Position numbers and translations under genes: made by a program. The notes under the pieces are model-generated. The model searched no databases and was not told the DNA's origin. It was given only the letters and a program-made list of their open reading frames with translations. Positions 45,432 through 53,981 of a stretch of DNA of 64,000 nt are shown here, in pieces (positions within the stretch are counted from its first letter, which is position 1; each line of letters starts with the position of its first letter). The stretch spans positions 123,483 to 187,482 of the forward strand of contig JACESI010000006.1 of assembly GCA_013911885.1 (NCBI GenBank). The letters run 5' to 3'. This stretch comes from Hyphomicrobiales bacterium (GTDB lineage Bacteria; Pseudomonadota; Alphaproteobacteria; Rhizobiales; JACESI01).

Positions 45432-46485
45432 CGGGCGGGGCTTCAGGCGCAGAAATCGTCAGATCACCGAGACCAAGGCCGAAGGGCAGCACGCCACGGA
45501 GTGCCGTGCGCACGGAAGTCGCGATATCGGCCGTTGATGCCTTGCCCGTCAGGTTCAGCGTGCTGTCGCTCAGGGAGGCTGCGACTTCCTCAGGCAGCTT
45601 CAACTGATCGATGGCAAAACCGGCCTTATCGGCAAAATCCGACGGTTCGCCGGATGCGAGTTTCAACTGATCGCTCACCTTTGCGCCGGTGAACAAGGCT
45701 TGCGCACGGTCGATCAGCGACTGGCGCACAACATTCGATGGCACCCTTCCGGTCAGAGTGATCGTGTTAGCAGCCCGGCTCGCGGCAAATGGATAGGGCG
45801 CAAGTTTCGGCGGCATGATATTCGCCGAGGCAAGCGTCATCCCGTCCGGCAATGGGCCGGACAAAGCAGCGGAAACCGCATCATAATCGGCATCACCGGC
45901 TGCGATACCGGATATTGTCAAAGCGCCATCGCTCAAAGTGAAAGTGCCGCTCGAAAGATGCTTGAGCTGGCTTGCCGAAAATGCCATGGCCGGTGCGAGA
46001 CCTGCCGGTGCGCCGGCTGCGAGTTGCATCGCATCATCGATCTTTTTATCCGCAAATGTGGCCGCCGCCTTTGCTGCAATCTCGGTGCGCAGAAGCTCAG
46101 AGGGAACAAAGCCCATAAGCTTGATGCCGTTGTCGGATAACGCCGCTCCGGTCGCATAGGGTGATTGAACGGGCAGGTCAGCGATGCTTGCACCGTTGAC
46201 CACACGAACACCCCAGGTGCCGGTTCCCTTGTCGCCAAACGCACCATCGGCAAGACGCAGCGCGCGCGCCTTGGCTTCCACTGAGGGAGCCGTTCCGGAA
46301 AGGGTCAAATCGCGGCCGTCGAGTTCAACTTTCGCCCAGGAATCTTCCGTCGCAAGATTTTGCAGTGCCCGGCTCGCCAGATCTCCTTCGATCAGGTCTG
46401 CTCTCAAGATCATGGCAACCAGCGTCAGAAGCAACACGGTTACAAAGCCGGGCAAAACCCAGCGACCCGGACGACAATCCCACAT
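45316..46485 (-). CDS. OmpA-family protein with BON-like repeats, 5' part of a gene split by a frameshift
   Basis: Starts at 46485 with a strong ribosome site (AGGAAATTGA). It has an N-terminal membrane helix (about 9-28, WVLPGFVTVLLLTLVAMIL) and then two to three repeats of roughly 150 residues, each with a LTLSG/ITLTG-type strand and a short helix typical of BON/phospholipid-binding modules. After the poly-C tract the frame runs 19 codons in the wrong phase (from about GRARCQG) to a stop at 45316. Read alone it is a truncated, membrane-tethered periplasmic protein without its OmpA domain. Confidence 0.75.
   Translation of the reverse strand: MWDCRPGRWVLPGFVTVLLLTLVAMILRADLIEGDLASRALQNLATEDSWAKVELDGRDLTLSGTAPSVEAKARALRLADGAFGDKGTGTWGVRVVNGASIADLPVQSPYATGAALSDNGIKLMGFVPSELLRTEIAAKAAATFADKKIDDAMQLAAGAPAGLAPAMAFSASQLKHLSSGTFTLSDGALTISGIAAGDADYDAVSAALSGPLPDGMTLASANIMPPKLAPYPFAASRAANTITLTGRVPSNVVRQSLIDRAQALFTGAKVSDQLKLASGEPSDFADKAGFAIDQLKLPEEVAASLSDSTLNLTGKASTADIATSVRTALRGVLPFGLGLGDLTISAPEAPPVAKVEAPTPPPAPAAVSEAPPPGRARCQGRSANTATRA
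45321..45437. repeat. 41-bp direct repeat flanking the frameshift tract
   Basis: The 41-base segments at 45321-45361 and 45397-45437 differ at one position. Both code for VA[K/R]VEAPTPPPAP, but in different reading frames, because their 76-base offset is not a multiple of three. The 8-base G (C on the coding strand) tract lies between them. If the tract were 7 long, the offset would be 75 and both copies would be in the same frame. Confidence 0.85.
45368..45375 (-). other. Poly-C tract (8 C on the coding strand) that breaks the OmpA-like frame
   Basis: With eight C the upstream frame stops at 45316; with seven it continues as GCT CCC CCC CTG GTC into the frame that carries the OmpA domain. 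Tracts of this length are prone to slippage in cells and in sequencing. Confidence 0.8.
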
Positions 46486-46645
46486 TCAATTTCCTCCGAA
46501 GGTCACAAACTTGCGAGGGGCCAGATATTCGCCTCGTCAATTTTAATCTTTTTTTAACAATAGTTGTTGACTTGCGCAAGCCGCTATCATGGCAACGCAT
46601 TGTTTGAAAAGACTGTGTAAGAGCAATGCGTCCGGCGTCGGGTTT

Positions 46646-47878
46646 TCAGAAAAGATGACTCACCTGAAACAGGAAGCTTAAGTCGGCGCGCGGTTCCAGT
46701 TCAAAAAAGAAACCATCGCCCGCGCCGAAACTGTCGACATTGTCAAAGCCGATTTCCGCAAGAAACTTCCAGTCATCGACAGGTTGCCAGACGAAATTGG
46801 CGGCTGTCTCAAAACCATTTTCGTTTCGAAAACCCTTCTCGACCGCCGTCACATAAGAAAAATCCGCATTGAATGTGATCGTGCGCGTAAGCTTTCGGCT
46901 CAAGCCTGCATAAAGGGTCAGGGCATCAAAACCGTCGGCAAAGGAGAATACCACATCGTTTGACGCTCCCTTGGCGTAGGTCAGCCCGATGAAGGTTTTG
47001 AGGTTCTCGACCGCATATTTCACATCGATCCCGAGACCATAGCCGAAAGTCGCGCGGGCGGCGACCTCTACAGGAGCGCCGCTGCTTACCGCCTGACGTG
47101 TTCGTGCGGTATTCGAAATATCGTCGACATTGATCAGGGCAGCGCCGATGCCTGCTTCAAACGCGCCCAATTTGCGGCTAACGCCGACACCAAAATTTGG
47201 ACTGATCGGCGATGCATCGGTGGTCGCGCGCGGATCACTCAGGGAAAATCGCAGGTGAAATCCCGCAATGGAGCGTTCCAGTGCGGCGCCAAGGCTTGAG
47301 CGCGCGTTCAGGCTTTCGGCACCGCGGTCGGTAAACCCATTCGAGACAACCGTCGCGCCGGCATTTTCAACCTTGCCGAGGATGTAGCCGACACCCCCGC
47401 GGTCAAGACGGAGTTCGAACGCTTCAAGTCCGACCGCAAAATCGCGTCGGCTCAAAGCAGCCACGTAATCTTCGGAAATGCTCGGGTCATAATCAGCCTG
47501 AAGGCGGAAAAACGCGCTTAATTGTCCAATATCAGCGTCCTTGAGAACCTTGATATCGCTCCTCAGCCGCAGATCGAATTCCGCACCGCGCTTGCCGTCC
47601 ACATTGTCCGGGTCGTTGATGACGAGCGCGCGGTCGAAAAGATTGTCGGTCTTGAAGCAGCTGCCGAGATCAAAAAGCGGTCGATAGGTATCGCCATAGC
47701 GCTTGCAATCAAGATCTTGTGCAGTGGCTTCTGCGGCATGACTTTGCCTTGCCATCGGCGTAAGCACCAGTCCCGACAGAATGAGCCAGACAACAGGCTC
47801 CGCCATCAACACACTACCGAGAGATACGCTGAAAACAGAACTCTTTGCAGCACAGATCGTGCGGCCTGACCGGATCAC
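46646..47878 (-). CDS. Putative outer-membrane beta-barrel (porin-like) protein
   Basis: A 410-residue protein with a long N-terminal hydrophobic stretch (about 25-50, possible cleavage after SHA in QSHAAEA) and then alternating strand patterns rich in aromatic and charged residues (RLSAFFRLQADYDP, TLYAGLSRKLTRTITFNADFSYVT). It ends with Phe (FQVSHLF), as outer-membrane barrels do. This suggests an alphaproteobacterial porin relative. The start is GTG at 47878 with GGGGTGG upstream; ATG at 47806 is a weaker choice. No close family name is certain. Confidence 0.65.
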   Translation of the reverse strand: MIRSGRTICAAKSSVFSVSLGSVLMAEPVVWLILSGLVLTPMARQSHAAEATAQDLDCKRYGDTYRPLFDLGSCFKTDNLFDRALVINDPDNVDGKRGAEFDLRLRSDIKVLKDADIGQLSAFFRLQADYDPSISEDYVAALSRRDFAVGLEAFELRLDRGGVGYILGKVENAGATVVSNGFTDRGAESLNARSSLGAALERSIAGFHLRFSLSDPRATTDASPISPNFGVGVSRKLGAFEAGIGAALINVDDISNTARTRQAVSSGAPVEVAARATFGYGLGIDVKYAVENLKTFIGLTYAKGASNDVVFSFADGFDALTLYAGLSRKLTRTITFNADFSYVTAVEKGFRNENGFETAANFVWQPVDDWKFLAEIGFDNVDSFGAGDGFFFELEPRADLSFLFQVSHLF

Positions 47879-48595
47879 TCACCACCCCATACCAGCATCC
47901 GGAAAAGGGCATTAGCTCCCCCGGAAACAGCGCCCCGATCAAGACAAAAGGATTTTTGCCATCTCTGCAAGCTGAATAATTTGCTAGTAGCAGTTATGGG
48001 CAGCAGTAATCGGAAGACAATGGAATGATCTTCGGTCCGACCAGATCCGGTTGACGCAAGGCGTGGGCGCGGGCGTGACAGAATTGTCAAGATTTCACCC
48101 CAGACGCGCCTCAAAAATGGCGAAAAGCTTTAACACACTGTGATCGTTCCAGGCGCGAATGCTGCGGAGTTGGGAAATGAACCGGATGCACCCCCTGCCC
48201 GATCTGATCGGCTCTCCATTCAAGGGGCTGATTTGCGATGCGGAACTCGACATCAAGCGTCAGGAATTGAAGTATTTTTCCGATAAATTGCTGCGCCGGG
48301 AAAAGGGAAATGACGGTGCAGAGTTTATATCAGGACGGCGACCCAACCCGCTTTCCACAGCAACTCAATCACGGCCTTCTGTCCGAGGCATGGGGATGCG
48401 CCGGGCACAGCTCATATAAGCCGAACCCGTTCTTTTTATATATTCTCACCATGGCAGCGTTGCGGGCTTGCCAAGCGGCATGGTCATCCTATATATCGTA
48501 CCGATACATATAGAACCGATATATATTGGTTCGATATATGAATCGTAATGTGCGGCGCATCCGAAATCGCGATCCGGCCCTGGGAGATTCGAGAG
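47879..48595. other. 717-base intergenic region between porin-like gene and padR-type gene
   Basis: Contains the promoter of the porin-like gene on one side and the PadR operator at 48494-48542 on the other. Two overlapping plus-strand frames, 48177-48419 (80 codons) and 48310-48513 (67 codons), have modest purine-rich sites upstream but no recognisable features, and I do not call them genes. No RNA gene was seen. Confidence 0.5.
48494..48542. promoter_or_regulatory. Candidate PadR operator: palindrome cluster
   Basis: GAACCGATATATATTGGTTC at 48513-48532 matches its reverse complement at 18 of 20 positions. A second dyad TATCGTACCGATA is at 48494-48506, and a third CGATATAT element at 48532-48539. 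The core CGATAyATAT recurs three times at 14-16-base steps. The padR-type ATG is 53 bases downstream, so this is the likely site of autoregulation and control of the pump genes. Confidence 0.6.
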
Positions 48596-49168
48596 ATGAA
48601 CGTGAAAACCCTGTGTCTTGCGATCCTGTATTTTCAGGAAGCGACTGGATACGAAATTCGCAAGCTCTCGACAGAAGGCAAGTACAGCCATTTCGTCGAT
48701 GCGAGCTATGGTTCGATTTATCCCGCCCTCAACCGCCTTGAGCGCGACGGTTTTGTGACGTGTCGCGAGGAACTGGAACCTGGCAAGCACAACCGTAAAA
48801 TCTATTCGATCACAGAATCAGGACGCGCGGAATTCCTGGAAAGCCTGACGGAGCCGCCTCAGAAAGACGTCTTCCGTTCGGAATTCCTGATGATTGCCAT
48901 GTGCGCTGAATTTCTGTCGCCTGCGGCCGTGCGGCGCGCGATCGAGGTCCGTGCCAGGCAGCTTCAGGCAGAAATCCAGCTGCTTTCCGGCTTTGCCGGT
49001 AATGACACGTTACCAAGCGGTATCGGTTGGGCCGCGCGCTATGGCATGGACTGCATGCAGAATTCCCTGAACTATCTTTCCGCCAATCGGGGGGCGCTGG
49101 AGGGTATAGCGGGCCTCAATGCGACGACCGATCCCGCCTCAATCGCCCGAAAGGAGGCCGCAGAATGA
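48596..49168 (+). CDS. PadR-family transcriptional regulator
   Basis: A 190-residue PadR regulator. The N-terminal winged helix has KTLCLAILYFQEATGYEIRKL, SYGSIYPALNRLERDGFVTC and a wing around GKHNRKIYSITESGR; a C-terminal helical dimerisation domain follows. The ATG at 48596 is used; the frame opens at 48548 but those residues overlap the operator. It is followed directly by an adaptor and RND pump, so it most likely represses them until an inducer binds. Confidence 0.88.
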   Translation: MNVKTLCLAILYFQEATGYEIRKLSTEGKYSHFVDASYGSIYPALNRLERDGFVTCREELEPGKHNRKIYSITESGRAEFLESLTEPPQKDVFRSEFLMIAMCAEFLSPAAVRRAIEVRARQLQAEIQLLSGFAGNDTLPSGIGWAARYGMDCMQNSLNYLSANRGALEGIAGLNATTDPASIARKEAAE

Positions 49169-49199
49169 CTGTGATCCACGTTGATCGGGGAGTGACATC

Positions 49200-50297
49200 A
49201 TGAGCATCCCTACCCCTTATCTTCTTGCGATCGGCCTTTCCGCCGCCGTTGCGGGATGGATGCTTTCCGGCGATATCGTGCAAGGCGGGCGAGAGGACGC
49301 GAAGCCCGCGACAATTTCCGAACGCAAGCAGGAGAGCGACGCGAACCTGTTCCGCGTTCAGGCTGAAATATTCAGAAGTGCTGAGCATGTCAGCGTGATC
49401 GAGGTGCGCGGCAGCACCGAAGCAAGCGACAATATTGCGGTACGCACGGAAACAACCGGGCTCATGAACGCGCGCCATGTCGTCAAGGGCGAGCGTGTCA
49501 AGACAGGCCAGCTCATCTGCACCCTGAATGTCGGCGACCGGGAAGCCCTCGTCGCCCAGCGAATGGCGGAGCTGAACAAAGCCGAACTCGATTTTCAGGC
49601 AGCCCAGAGCCTTGAGAAAAGCGGCTATGCCACGAGTGCCCGGCTGAATGAGAACCGCGCTTTGCTCGATGCGGCAAAGGCGCAACTGAAATCCGCCGAG
49701 ATTGAACTTGCCCGCACCAGCATCACCGCGCCGATTGATGGCATTGTCCAGGATCCTTATGCAAAAGCCGGCGATATGCTTCAGGTCGGCGACGTCTGTG
49801 CAACCGTGATGCAGCCGGAAACGATGACCATGATCGCGCAGGTCTCGGAGCGCTATATCGGGCAGATCCGATTGGGCGAAGCAGCAGAGGTCGCGACCGT
49901 GACGGGTCAAACGAGGGCGGGTGAAATCCGCTATGTCGCGCCTTCTGCCGATGCGAACACGCGCACCTTCCGCATCGAGATCGCGCTGCCAAACAGCAAC
50001 GGCGAAATCCGCGACGGTGTGACGGCGATTGCAAAAATCGAACTGCCGGGCGATCAGGCCCATCTTGTTCCCGCGTCCGCGCTGAGCTTGAACGACGCAG
50101 GCGTGCTCGGCGTTCGCACTGTCGATGAAGACGGCATGGTTTCGTTCGTGGCCGTCCGCATTCTTGAAGACACGCGCGAAGGCAGCTGGGTTTCGGGCCT
50201 TCCCGAAACGGTTCGCGTGATTACACGTGGCCAGGAATTCGTGATCGAGGGGCAGAAGGTCGAAGTGGTGTTGAACACGGCGGAGGCGCGGTCATGA
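49200..50297 (+). CDS. RND efflux adaptor (membrane fusion protein)
   Basis: A 365-residue adaptor with an N-terminal membrane anchor (about 8-26), lipoyl halves VRTETTGLMNARHVVKGERVKTGQ and SITAPIDGIVQDPYAKAGDM, a coiled-coil hairpin between them (about 120-175), and a beta-barrel domain. It links the pump to an outer-membrane channel. GGGAG precedes the ATG by about 7 bases. The stop overlaps the RND gene (ATGA). A 12-codon frame (49165-49203) links it to padR. Confidence 0.92.
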   Translation: MSIPTPYLLAIGLSAAVAGWMLSGDIVQGGREDAKPATISERKQESDANLFRVQAEIFRSAEHVSVIEVRGSTEASDNIAVRTETTGLMNARHVVKGERVKTGQLICTLNVGDREALVAQRMAELNKAELDFQAAQSLEKSGYATSARLNENRALLDAAKAQLKSAEIELARTSITAPIDGIVQDPYAKAGDMLQVGDVCATVMQPETMTMIAQVSERYIGQIRLGEAAEVATVTGQTRAGEIRYVAPSADANTRTFRIEIALPNSNGEIRDGVTAIAKIELPGDQAHLVPASALSLNDAGVLGVRTVDEDGMVSFVAVRILEDTREGSWVSGLPETVRVITRGQEFVIEGQKVEVVLNTAEARS

Positions 50298-53200
50298 TCA
50301 ACGCGCTTGAGGCCATTCTGCGTCGGCCCAAGACCGTCCTGTCGTTGATGGTCGTGATGTTCATCGCGGGAACAATAACCTATATCGGCATCCCGAAAGA
50401 GGCGAACCCGGATATCGACGTACCGGTATTTGCGGTTCAGGTGTTTCAGCAGGGAATATCGCCGCAGGATTCTGAACGCCTTCTTGTCCGCCCGCTGGAA
50501 ACTCAGTTGCGCGGTCTTGACGGATTGAAGGAAATCATCGCCATCGCCCATGAAGGTGGCGCGGCGGTGACACTCGAATTTGACATCGATTTTGATAAGG
50601 ACGAGGCGCTCGCTGATATTCGCGACAAGGTCAATCAGGCGCAGGCGGAGTTTCCACTGAATGCCGATGAGCCCATCATCACCGAGACCAATTTCTCGCT
50701 TCAGCCGACGATATTTGTGACGCTTTCCGGTCAGGTGCCCGAACGCACGCTGCACCGACTGGCCAACCGCCTCAAGGATGAGATCGAAGCCATCGCGACC
50801 GTGCGCGAAGCCAATCTTCTCGGCGAGCGCGAGGAAGTGCTCGAAGTCACCATCGATCTCCAGAAGCTCGAATCCTATTCGATCACTCAGAGTGAACTTC
50901 TCAACGCCGTCACCCTCAACAATCAGCTTGTCGAGGGCGGCTTTCTTGACACCGACAATGGCCGCTTCTCGCTGAAAGTGCCGGGTCTCGTCGAAAATGT
51001 CAGAAATGTTTACGCCATTCCGATCCGCCAGAATGGCGAGGCCGTCATCACGCTTGGCGATGTGGCGGAACTTCACCGCACGTTCAAGGATGCGGCCAGC
51101 GTTACCCGCGTCAACGGCGAACCTGCGATCGCGATTTCGGTCGTCAAGCGGATCGGCCAGAACATCATCGCGAACAACCAGGAAGTGCGCCGCGTCGTGG
51201 GCGAATTCACCAAGGATTGGCCGGAAGCGGTCAAGGTGAATTTCGTGCTTGATCAGTCCGGCTTCATCTATGAAGTTCTGGGCTCCCTCGAAGCCTCGAT
51301 CCTGACCGCGATTTTCCTTGTGATGATCGTGGTGGTCGCCACCCTTGGCGTTCAGTCATCGCTTCTCGTCGGCTTTTCGATCCCGCTGTCGTTTCTCGTC
51401 GGCTTTCTCATACTCGGTCTCACCGGCTACACCGTCAACATCATGGTCATGTTCGGGCTTGTCCTGACCGTTGGCCTTCTCGTCGATGGCGCGATCGTCA
51501 TGACGGAATATTCGGACAGAAAGATTGCCGAAGGCATGGACCATGAGGAGGCCTATATCAGAGCGGCGAAGCTGATGTTCTGGCCGATTGTCTCCTCAAC
51601 GGCCACAACGCTCGCAGCGTTCCTGCCGCTTCTTCTATGGCCGGGTGTTCCGGGCGAATTCATGAGCTATCTGCCGATCATGGTGATCATCGTGCTCTCG
51701 GCATCGCTGCTGACGGCCATGGTCTTTCTTCCGGCATCCGGTGCTGTGCTCGGCCAGATCTTTGCTTTTTTGGGGCGCCGTTCCGTGGCCGTCACTGTCG
51801 CTATCGCAGCTCTTGCCGCGGCTGGATTGCTGGCTTTCGAGGCCGCGCCGCTTCTTGCAGCCCTCGGACAGGATAGCACCGCACCCCATCTTGCAGCGGG
51901 ACTGAGCATCATCGGCGGATTGCTCGTGGGCCTCATCACCTATCCGCTCGCGCGCTGGTCGAAAGCGCGCAGCGACAGGGCTGCGGCCGCGCGTGGCCCG
52001 GTGATCAACCTTTCCTCTGACGCTGAACTCGATCTTGAAAACATGACCGGCGCAACCGGTGTCTATGCGCGAATGATCAACCGCCTTGCAAACACGCTTA
52101 CCGGCAATCTGGCTGTGATCGGGCTTACGATTGCGCTCTGTGTTGCGACGGTGTTCTTCCTTCAGTCAAATTTCAGGGGCGTTGAGTTCTTCGTCAACGA
52201 GGAACCGGACAACACGATTGTTTTCGTCTCGGCCCGGGGCAATCTCTCGATTGATGAAGTGAGCAAGATTGTCGGCGAAGTCGAAGAGGTGATCCTGCGC
52301 ATTCCAGGTGTGAGAAGTTCGGTTGCAACCGCAACGTCCCCTACCGGCGGCCGGAGCGCCAGCGGCAGCGTCTCGGAGGTCCAGGACAAACCGAACGACG
52401 CCATCGGCGAAATCTCGCTTGAGCTTGAAAATTACCGGGATCGACCGGCCTGGACCTGGATCGAAGCCCAGATCCGCGAACAGACAAAGTCGATCCCCGG
52501 TATCCGGGTTGAGCCGAAGAAAATCGAAGGTGGCCCGCCCACCGGCAAGGATCTCAGGCTCGAAGTCAAATCGACGAATTATGACACGATGGTCGCAGCC
52601 GTCACGCGCGTGCGGGCTTTTCTCGATAGCCAGCCGGATATCCAGGACATCGAAGACGGCCGCCCACTCCCCGGCGTGACCTTCGAACTCACCATCGACC
52701 GTGAGCAGGCCGCGCGCCACAACGCGACGGTCGCGGCAATCGGGAGCATGGTTCAGCTTGTCACAGACGGCGTGCTGATCGGCACCTACAGACCGGATGA
52801 CAGCACCGACGAGGTGGATATCCGCGTGCGCCTGCCGCAGGAGCAGCGCTCCCTCGCAACCCTCGACAATCTGCGCCTGCGGACCGATCAGGGCCTCGTT
52901 CCGCTGTCGAATTTCATCGAGCGCGAGGCAACGCCCAAAGTGTCATCGATCACGCGTCGAAACGGGCTTTATGCTATGGACCTCAAGGCCAACCTGAAAC
53001 CGGGTTCAGTATTCGAAAACCGCGCCATGACACCGGACGACAAGGTGAAGCAGGTCCAGACCTGGCTCAATGCCGAAAAATGGGACGAGACGATACAATT
53101 CAGGTTCCGGGGAGCGGATGAGGAGCAGAAGGAATCCGGCGCTTTCCTCGCGAAGGCGATGGTCGGATCGCTTTTCTTGATGTTCGTCATTCTTCTCACC

Positions 53201-53827
53201 CAGTTCAACAGCTTCTACCAGACCATCCTGACCCTATCGACGGTCATTCTGGCTGTTTTTGGCGCGTTGATCGGGATGATGGTGACCGGCCAGAAATTCT
53301 CGATCATCATGACCGGCACCGGCATCATCGCCCTTGCCGGGATCGTTGTGAACAATGCGATCGTGCTCCTCGATACCTATAACCGGATGCGGCAAGAGGG
53401 TGTGCCGCTCGCCGAGGCGATCGTGAAGACATCAGCGCAGCGTCTGCGTCCGATCCTTCTTACCACAATCACGACGATTGCGGGTCTCATTCCCATGGCG
53501 ACGCAGGTCAACCTGAACTTCTTCGACCGGCTTGTCGTGGTCGGCGGCATTACCTCGATCTGGTGGGTTCAATTGTCGACGGCGATCATTTTCGGCCTTG
53601 GCTTTTCGACGCTCCTAACCCTCATTCTAATCCCGAGCATGCTTGCCCTGCCGACCAATCTGTCAGCCCGCTTCGGCAGCATTCGAATGTTCACACGACG
53701 TCTTTTCCGAAAGGCCCGAGAAAATACGCTTATGGAAGTGCCATTATCAGAGGTTCAGGTGAAAACGGGGAACGCCACAGAGATCAGGATAAAAGGCAAT
53801 CAATCCTTGCCTGAAGCCGCCGAATAA
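50294..53827 (+). CDS. RND efflux transporter, enlarged, with single relay Asp
   Basis: A 1177-residue RND pump, about 130 residues longer than AcrB. The extra part is at about residues 490-600, between the first helix block and the second half, and holds two hydrophobic segments (497-520 and 534-555) plus a hydrophilic linker. The proton-relay site reads LTVGLLVDGAIVMTEYSDR: Asp398 is kept but the second Asp of AcrB is Gly399. It starts MINALEAILRRPKTVL and is coupled to the adaptor by overlap. Energy coupling by the proton gradient is expected; substrates are unknown. Confidence 0.92.
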   Translation: MINALEAILRRPKTVLSLMVVMFIAGTITYIGIPKEANPDIDVPVFAVQVFQQGISPQDSERLLVRPLETQLRGLDGLKEIIAIAHEGGAAVTLEFDIDFDKDEALADIRDKVNQAQAEFPLNADEPIITETNFSLQPTIFVTLSGQVPERTLHRLANRLKDEIEAIATVREANLLGEREEVLEVTIDLQKLESYSITQSELLNAVTLNNQLVEGGFLDTDNGRFSLKVPGLVENVRNVYAIPIRQNGEAVITLGDVAELHRTFKDAASVTRVNGEPAIAISVVKRIGQNIIANNQEVRRVVGEFTKDWPEAVKVNFVLDQSGFIYEVLGSLEASILTAIFLVMIVVVATLGVQSSLLVGFSIPLSFLVGFLILGLTGYTVNIMVMFGLVLTVGLLVDGAIVMTEYSDRKIAEGMDHEEAYIRAAKLMFWPIVSSTATTLAAFLPLLLWPGVPGEFMSYLPIMVIIVLSASLLTAMVFLPASGAVLGQIFAFLGRRSVAVTVAIAALAAAGLLAFEAAPLLAALGQDSTAPHLAAGLSIIGGLLVGLITYPLARWSKARSDRAAAARGPVINLSSDAELDLENMTGATGVYARMINRLANTLTGNLAVIGLTIALCVATVFFLQSNFRGVEFFVNEEPDNTIVFVSARGNLSIDEVSKIVGEVEEVILRIPGVRSSVATATSPTGGRSASGSVSEVQDKPNDAIGEISLELENYRDRPAWTWIEAQIREQTKSIPGIRVEPKKIEGGPPTGKDLRLEVKSTNYDTMVAAVTRVRAFLDSQPDIQDIEDGRPLPGVTFELTIDREQAARHNATVAAIGSMVQLVTDGVLIGTYRPDDSTDEVDIRVRLPQEQRSLATLDNLRLRTDQGLVPLSNFIEREATPKVSSITRRNGLYAMDLKANLKPGSVFENRAMTPDDKVKQVQTWLNAEKWDETIQFRFRGADEEQKESGAFLAKAMVGSLFLMFVILLTQFNSFYQTILTLSTVILAVFGALIGMMVTGQKFSIIMTGTGIIALAGIVVNNAIVLLDTYNRMRQEGVPLAEAIVKTSAQRLRPILLTTITTIAGLIPMATQVNLNFFDRLVVVGGITSIWWVQLSTAIIFGLGFSTLLTLILIPSMLALPTNLSARFGSIRMFTRRLFRKARENTLMEVPLSEVQVKTGNATEIRIKGNQSLPEAAE

Positions 53828-53888
53828 GCGAATTAGGGTAGCATTTCTCAGGATATGCCTGTCGCCACTTCAAAACGCGGGTAAAAAA

Positions 53889-53975
53889 TTGCGCTTCTTT
53901 ATTCAATCGCTGGCACTATCGATTGCTGCCATGAGCCTTTCGGCCTGCGGAATCCCTTTCGTCCCGCTCATCTGA
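53889..53975 (+). CDS. Micro-lipoprotein (28 residues)
   Basis: A TTG-started frame: MRFFIQSLALSIAAMSL then the lipobox LSAC at residues 17-20 and only eight residues after the cysteine (GIPFVPLI). The signal is ideal (basic n-region, hydrophobic core, lipobox), so the mature form would be a 9-residue lipopeptide. Only a weak ribosome site is seen. It ends 7 bases before the convergent pssA stop. It resembles the small entericidin-like lipoproteins of Rhizobiales, but no family is certain. Confidence 0.5.
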   Translation: MRFFIQSLALSIAAMSLSACGIPFVPLI

Positions 53976-53981
53976 GCCGAT

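Noticed and set aside
48177..48513. Two small plus-strand ORFs before padR
   Set aside because: They overlap each other, have composition like the non-coding flanks and run into the operator; translation signals are only fair.
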